Assembly (NCBI GenBank): GCA_027596075.1 | Contig: JADGJC010000147.1 | Coordinates: forward strand, 1 to 64,000 | Direction of reading: 5' to 3' | Length of the DNA: 64,000 bases | Origin: Rhizophlyctis rosea | Lineage: Eukaryota > Chytridiomycota > Chytridiomycetes > Rhizophlyctidales > Rhizophlyctidaceae | Shown here: piece after piece, positions 58,301-64,000 of the stretch | Layout of the letters: each line of letters opens with the position of its first letter | Numbering within the stretch: position 1 is the first letter of the stretch | The notes under the pieces: generated by a model | Told to the model about the DNA's origin: nothing | The model's database searches: none | What the model saw: the letters and a program-made list of their open reading frames with translations, nothing else | Program-made: the position numbers and the translations under genes

Positions 58301-60152
58301 GTTTGAGGAAAGGCGATGCTCTTTGAGGGGAATCAGCTTAGTTTTACGATAGATTATCAGTTTCTCCAGACGTCTTCCTTCTGTTTGATTTATATCACTT
58401 ATCTTCATGTATTAGCATGTATTTGATTAGTTTGCGCTTGTTTAGTTGCGCATTTGTCCTTCTATATAGCTAGTCATTTACGAGTCTTAATAATATCATC
58501 TTTATTATACAAAAAGTTTTGTTCAGGCTCTGATTGTTTGGTGAATGATTGATCATTGCAAATTTTGGCTCTTGCGCTTTCTATTGGTGATTGCAAGTCG
58601 AATCTGTTGTCTGTGGATGATCTGTTCTGCAAAGCACAACGCTTGGATTGCTGAAGTTGTCTCGCAGACGGTAATTTTTCCCCTCATTCTTGTCTTTGTC
58701 AATCTATTTTTGTGAAAATTTCCAAAACGCGAGTCCTTGGGTTTTGTGGTCAACGATCTGCGCTCCAAAAATGAGACTTCTTCGCTGGCATTCACCTGAG
58801 AATGTCCACACTTCTGAATCAAACGGGAATCTTGCGAACCTCATGGAGGATATACTTTGTCTTTTCAGTTGCACCATCATCTGCCTTTCAAAGCATGGAA
58901 AATGGTGAAAAACAAACTGGGCTCTGCTGGAAGGACTTCCGAGCATGTGCAAAGCCACATCGATCAAATCCCTGATGAAGTGCTTGTTCATGTCGTCATG
59001 ATGACTCCCTCGTTTTGATTCTTTTTGAATTTTTGGTCCACACGCCTGCACGTGGCGAAGACGGTTTGTTGGATCGGAGCCGGGAGACCTTGCGCCACAT
59101 GGGAAATGACGGCAGTGTCTTCTGATACCGGAGCATGTTCCGATCATTCGGACACTTGGTGAGCTCGGAGGCTGTTTGACAAATGTTACACAATCGAATG
59201 TTCGATGATCGAACGCCGGATTGACCCCCAGCCAAGGGATTGCACCACGTGATGAAATGCGTCGATGGCTGTGGGGCTCTGTGTCTCGGAGGGCGTGCTA
59301 TGACGGTGACACTTGTGATACTCAACTACCCTGTTCAAAACAATGGTGAACAAGACAGAGCTATTAGGTAAAATTGAAAGGGAGCGCGTTTCACTTTGGA
59401 AGGAAAGATCAATCTGGAACGCACCATCTCCATCTATACCCGGAAGCTCTTCTGCTCTCATCAAGGTGGTTCAAAGCAATAACTTACATATAAGCCATCC
59501 TCCAACCTTGTTGCCCCCAGTCACCGCCACCTTTTGATTTGCCGTCCTTATCATTTTACGTTGGTGTTGCGAAATCGCGTTTTCCGACCCTCCCTTCCGC
59601 CCTTGTGTTCAATCAGAAGCGGAGGTTTTCATCATACCGACCCGATATCGCCCATGCCATCCGAATTTCCTGCACACCTGCGTCGGGCTGACACAGAGAT
59701 ACGCAACAGACACGCGACCCATAGCCAAAAAACTTTAATAGGAGGCCGTGGAACTATTCATAAAAGAGGAGACATAGCGCGTCCTTTCTGAGCTTTATTT
59801 CTTGTTAGTAGTTCAGTAACTCGTACGTGTACCTCATCTTGCCAAAGTCTTCCCCATTTGTTGTGGGGGCCTTTCTGCATCTGCGCAATTTCGGTTGTCA
59901 GATTCAGCGTAGCAAAAATAGCACCTCTTAATCATATATTGATGGTTTTCATCGCGTCTTACTATTGACAGGACCCCAGGGTACTCGCTCATACACACAC
60001 ACATAACTTATCATCGATACCCAACCTGCCCCAACCGCAACGGCCAGCGGCAGAGGCGAATATATTATACCTTGACAGAACCTACTGGCACTCCTGCAAC
60101 ATACCCATCGTCCGACATTTTCCCACGTTAAACTCATCTAAACAAAGCAGCA
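58301..60152. other. Intergenic interval
   Basis: About 1.85 kb between two co-directional genes. It holds the 3' flank of the glycine-rich gene and the promoter of the MFS gene (AT-rich stretch near 60058). No coding region was supported. Confidence 0.5.
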
Positions 60153-62403
60153 ATGTCAAACACCAACACCACCACCCCACCAACAACAAGAACAGTACCC
60201 CAACCCACAATACCCGAAGTAACCCTCCTCCCACCCGCCGACGCCCCCATCCCATCACCCCACCTCCTCTCCCCATCCAGAGAATCAGAACGACGCCCAT
60301 CAATAGACTCCGGCTACATATCCCGCGACTCCGATCCAGACTGGCACGACAACCCAATCGAAACATCCCCACTCCTGAGTCCCCGGTTCGCCCGCAAGCG
60401 GAAGAGCCGCCACGCAAAATCGTCATATCACAATATCAGCGAGGATCGGAATAGATCTATATTTAGTCGGTTCCTCAGCCTAATAACATGTGGGGGTAGC
60501 AGAAAGTGGGACGATGACAGTGCACGGGATGAAGGGCCCAAACGTGGAGGGGAAGGAGGCAAGATCCACAAAGCCTGGTCCACAATAAAAAACAAACTCC
60601 CCCAAAGCGACGTCCTCATAATCCTCTGGACCCTCTTCATAATCGAAGCCTCCCGCGGCCTCGTAATCTCCACAATGTACACCTACGTCCGCATGCTAGG
60701 CGGTACCGTCTCAACTCTCGGTATTTGCGTATCCCTTTACTCCGTCGGTCGGCTCGCTACCTCCGTTCCCTTTGGCACTTGGGCAGATAAACGCTCCTCG
60801 TCTCGGGAAGTCCTGATTTGGTCATCGATCTTAGCGGTGGTGGGCAATTCGCTGTACGCGTTCGCGCCGTGGGCGTTGAAGGGGTTTTTGCCGGGTGGTG
60901 TTGTGTTGGGAGTGTTGTGTGCGAGTCGGTTTGCAGTTGGTTGTGGGACGGGTAGTTTGAGTGTCTGTAAGGCGTATTTGGCGGCGAATTCGAAGGTGGA
61001 GGAGAGGACGAAGGTTATTGCTTGGAGTGGCATGGTGAGTTCTTGCTCTTTTGAGGTTTTAGAAGAGAGTGGAGTGATTGAGCGGGTTGGGAGGTTGGGG
61101 TGGGAGGCTGGGTTTGGAAGTTGGGTTTGGAAATTGGGTTGGGAGTTGGGTTGGGGGGGTTGGGTTGTTGGGTGTGATTGCGGGTTGGGGCTGGCGGGTT
61201 GGATTGGCGGGGTTGGATCGGCGGGTTGGGTTGGGGGGTGGGGTTGGTAGATTGGATTGGGGCGGGTCTACTGGGAAAGGACAAGATGGACGTTTGGGCT
61301 TGTGTTATCAAGACCTAATTGTACTCCGTCCCAACCACATATATACTCACAATCTAATCACACACACTCCAACCCAGGCCCAATACGCCGGCTTCTCCAT
61401 AACACCCATCGTAGCAACATTCCTCATGTGGCTCGAAAACGCCTACACCCCCTCCGACCCCTCAGGAGAAGACGGCTCCCCAACCTTCCTAGCCTGCATC
61501 CTCCCCGGCGTAGCCCTAGCCATCGCCAACGCGCTTCTCGTCCCCTTCCTCTACTACTCCATGCCCGCCCGCGATCCCTGTACCATTCCCTCACCCAAAT
61601 CAACACCGGAACGAACGAGTGTTGTGTCCTATGGGAGTACGACGACGTTAGTGAATGAGGATGGGGAGAGTAGTCCGGAGGCGTCTCCGTCCCCACCGCC
61701 AGTAGCGTTACCCCCACCGTCGCTTCCTACACCTGCGACGACGACGCGGACGAAAAGTCGGAAGGAGAGGGAGGAGGATTTGATTGTCCGTTGGGGATTT
61801 ATATTGTTCTTTTTCCTGAACTTTGTGTTGAGGGGTATTATTGGTGTTACGGAGACTATTGCGCCGGATATGTACGAACATCTTCGGAGCGATCATGAGA
61901 ATTACCTTGAAGAATCTGGACGGTTCTTCTTCTACCTCGGTCTAGCGGGTCTAGCAGTATTCCTCCTCATCGACCCCATCCAAAAACGTCTTATAAAAGG
62001 CGACTACCTCCTCTGTCTCGGCACACTCGCCGTCGCTCTCGGTACCGTGTTGAACTTCGACCCCTCACCAGCAGTAACACCCTCATCCTACCGCCGCTTC
62101 GTCGCCGGAATGGTATTCACCTGGTCTGTAGGATCACCAATCTGCCAGACGCTTACCGTCAGCATGTTTTCGACTATGCTGGGACGGAGACCGCAGGGAG
62201 GGATGATAGGGTGGATTACGACGGCGGGGAGTTTGGGGCGGATAGCGTTTCCGGCGCTTGTGGGTGTGGGGATGAGGGTTGTTAATGGGGTTGATGTGGG
62301 GATGTGTTTGGTTTGTTGTGTTGGGGTGCTTGGGTATAGGAGGTGGGTTAAACGTGTTAGGGAGAGGGAATTGGAGGAGGAACGGAGGGGGTTGTTGCAT
62401 TGA
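60153..62403 (+). CDS. Major facilitator superfamily transporter (MFSD8/CLN7-like)
   Basis: Exons are 60153-61034 and 61378-62403, 635 residues. A long Thr/Pro/Ser-rich cytosolic N-terminus (about 150 residues) precedes the first six membrane segments, starting at SDVLIILWTLFIIEASRGLV. The MFS loop-2 signature is GTWADKRSSSREVL, preceded by YSVGRLATSVPF. A second half follows a Pro/Ser-rich central loop (VALPPPSLPTPATTTRTKSRK), with FFFLNFVLRGIIGVTE and MVFTWSVGSPICQTLTVSMF. The arrangement and the YSVGR motif resemble the MFSD8/CLN7 group of lysosomal or vacuolar membrane proteins; I judge this from pattern alone. The intron, 343 bases, is several times longer than others in the window and strikingly G-rich; splicing joins SGM to AQYAGFS in phase, and the unspliced frame stops. 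Substrate is unknown. Confidence 0.88.
61083..61262 (+). repeat. G-rich TTGGG/TGGG degenerate array inside the MFS intron
   Basis: About 180 bases of G and T with many GGGTTGG, TTGGG and GGGGTTGG units and very few C. On the sense strand it would leave a G-run-rich RNA. It lies wholly inside intron 61035-61377. Confidence 0.85.
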
Positions 62404-63544
62404 TTAGGTGGGGTTCAGCGGGGGAAGGGGATGTACATTTTTTTGATGATGATGATGATGGTGATGGGGAGGGTGTATTATTCGGGAGATGTTGGGGGGG
62501 AAATTGTACTTATATTTGGTATTATGGTTTCGAATGATGATGGCTATCGAATCTTGGAGATATGGTTTGGATACATGGTGTATCGGAAGGAAGTCGGTCG
62601 GTCTTTCTTGATTGGGCTTGGAATGTTGTTGGTCTGGCGAGGTCAGTGCTCCTTTTTGGCGAAGGGAAAAAGGCAACATATTGTGACGGTATGTCTGCAA
62701 AACGTTATGGAGCGGATCAATAAATCAGTCAAACCATCAGATGGGTTCTGTGACTGTGCCGTTACGAGCCGACTATCAGTGCTGCATACTTTCTTGGTGA
62801 TTCCAGTGAAGAGTCTGTAATTCAGTTCCTGTTCAGAGCTGTAGATAAGTTTGGTCGGTTCGCAGGGAACAGATGATGGCGTCTTGTCAACCCATGTCGC
62901 CGGTTGTTCAAGCTTTATGGAGATACTATCTTAGGTTCAGAGCTGTCGTCCGTGTAGTTCAAAATTGGTGAGACGTTTCCTCGGCGCCCTTAGTTTACGT
63001 GTCCGTTTCGCGCTGGATGAGATGGGATGTTGTTCGTCCGCATATCGCTCAATTTCACCAGAGGTAAATAGCTCAGGGCTACGAGAATCTGAATTGGATT
63101 CTGGTCCGCCAAATGGAGCCACCGTCTGCATTTCCAACCTTTGCGCATCCTTTTTTCTCCAGAGCTTTTGACTTCTTCGCCTTTCGTCAACCGCTGGCTT
63201 TTCAGACAAAGGGTAGAAATGCTCATGCGTTTATACCGTGATATCATGATATCGACCATGGTGCTATGGGTGATACTTGCAATTGGTTTGGTCCTGAATG
63301 TTACCTGGATCATGACTCAACTGATGTGATCGCCAACGGATTAAGCTATCCCACGATCATAATTCGGGGAGTTTGGAAAGATGTTTTCTCTTTATGCTTG
63401 CGGGGACGGTTGGTGGGACAATCCTTCGTCGGATATCTCTCATTCAGTCTCTGTTAGTAAGTGGGTGTCATGTCTGACCAAGTGATATGTACATCACTTG
63501 GCAAAAGGTCCACATTGCTTCCCTACTCCCCCTATCATATCCAC
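62404..63544. other. Interval between convergent genes
   Basis: About 1.1 kb. A 90-residue, highly charged minus-strand open frame (62937-63209) is present but has no recognisable domain, so I do not call it a gene. A 14-base palindrome GATATCATGATATC lies at 63240-63253. Confidence 0.5.
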
Positions 63545-63966
63545 TCAAGGGAAACATTCGATCGACAAACTCTGGGCATTCGTCCCCCCGGAAATCGTAA
63601 CCGTCTCCCCAATCGGAGACTCGTTCCGTAGTTTTTCGTCCCCCTTACATCCTTTCTCACTCCATAGAGTGATGGCGTTACCTCCAAAAACGACGATGGG
63701 CCCAATGTTTGGGATCTGGTCATCAGTGCGGAATTTCGGTGAGCTGCATACAACGGAAACTGGGCGGTGTGTCCGATTCACTCCATCCTTACCGATCCAC
63801 CAGTCCCGGTCACCCCGCCACTAGTGATAGGCACGCACACAGTGGTGCCTTTGGGAATTTTGTTAACGTCGGAACTCACTCGTTGGATGAGGTCTCCTAC
63901 TGCGGCAGTGGGGTTGATGGCTTCTGCTACGGTGCCTGTTGCGTCGTTCAGGTCCGTGCCGGCTTC
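63545..63966 (-). CDS. Secreted-type cysteine-containing protein, C-terminal exons (5' partial, LysM-like)
   Basis: Two exons are visible on the minus strand: 63966-63793 and 63715-63545, joined by a 77-base intron (GTAAGG...GACCAG) that closes in phase 0. The upstream intron begins beyond the window edge; its acceptor (CAATCAG) is at 63967-63968. The first visible exon encodes VAEAINPTAAVGDLIQRV and NKIPKGTTVCVPI, resembling the second half of a LysM (I-P-x-G-T-x-V-C-V-P). The last exon encodes AITLWSEKGCKGDE and ends SLSIECFP, a two-cysteine beta-rich tail of unknown family. If the LysM reading is right it would bind chitin or related glycans outside the cell. Signal peptide and most of the protein are missing, so this is tentative. 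Confidence 0.55.
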
Positions 63967-64000
63967 CTGATTGGGTGGACAAAAAGGAAATGAGTGAGCG

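Noticed and set aside
61083..61262. Interstitial telomere
   Set aside because: Units are TTGGG/GGGTTGG-like and degenerate, not TTAGGG, and they lie inside a spliced intron.
62937..63209. 90-residue highly charged minus-strand open frame
   Set aside because: Low complexity, no domain and no splice partner; could be real but cannot be supported from sequence alone.
1..64000. CRISPR arrays, Fanzor/TnpB-like nucleases, intact retroelements, rRNA
   Set aside because: No spaced identical repeats, no long open frame with RuvC or reverse-transcriptase motifs, no LTR pair and no rRNA-like conserved stretch were seen.

Overview
The window looks like nuclear DNA of a filamentous or zoosporic fungus, most likely an early-diverging lineage such as Chytridiomycota. 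Short GT-AG introns (mostly 55-110 bases) interrupt nearly every gene. The secretome carries fungal-type modules: CBM1, CBM18, an AA9-type lytic polysaccharide monooxygenase and GH114. A full-length PUS10, an enzyme that budding yeast and, as far as I know, most Dikarya lack, points away from yeasts. No rRNA, mitochondrial DNA, CRISPR array or intact transposon was seen. The lineage is an inference and was not tested by any search.

Layout. 2-951 (+): 3' end of a single-pass membrane protein with a C-terminal SH3 domain. 952-8143: gene-poor. 8144-9840 (+): decayed gene joining a C-type-lectin-like domain to a carboxylesterase. 10663-12048 (+): secreted CBM18-GH114 protein. 12049-18345: gene-poor, with a copy of the GH114 3' flank. 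18346-19008 (-) and 19279-21875 (+): divergent pair NHP2 and PUS10, both pseudouridylation proteins, sharing a 270-base promoter interval. 24020-25421 (+): AA9-type LPMO with two copies of a six-cysteine module and a CBM1. 27466-28060 (-): uncertain gene. 30767-32433 (-): 2-oxoglutarate/Fe(II) oxygenase. 36210-38249 (-): long-chain CHR (chromate transporter) protein. 38250-47435: 9 kb with no gene but with diverged repeats. 47436-49788 (-): long disordered protein. 51624-51695 (-): tRNA-Glu(CTC). 55053-58300 (+): ten-exon secreted glycine-rich repeat protein, the most unusual locus here. 60153-62403 (+): MFS transporter with a G-rich intron. 63545-63966 (-): 3' part of a secreted protein that runs off the window.

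Functionally the window mixes housekeeping RNA-modification genes with scattered secreted carbohydrate-active or wall-associated proteins. The secreted genes sit singly between long noncoding tracts and do not form a compact cluster. About two thirds of the window has no gene that I can support. Exon coordinates were derived by hand from reading-frame continuity, GT-AG sites and family conservation; they are exact where phase closes and are flagged where a site is weak.
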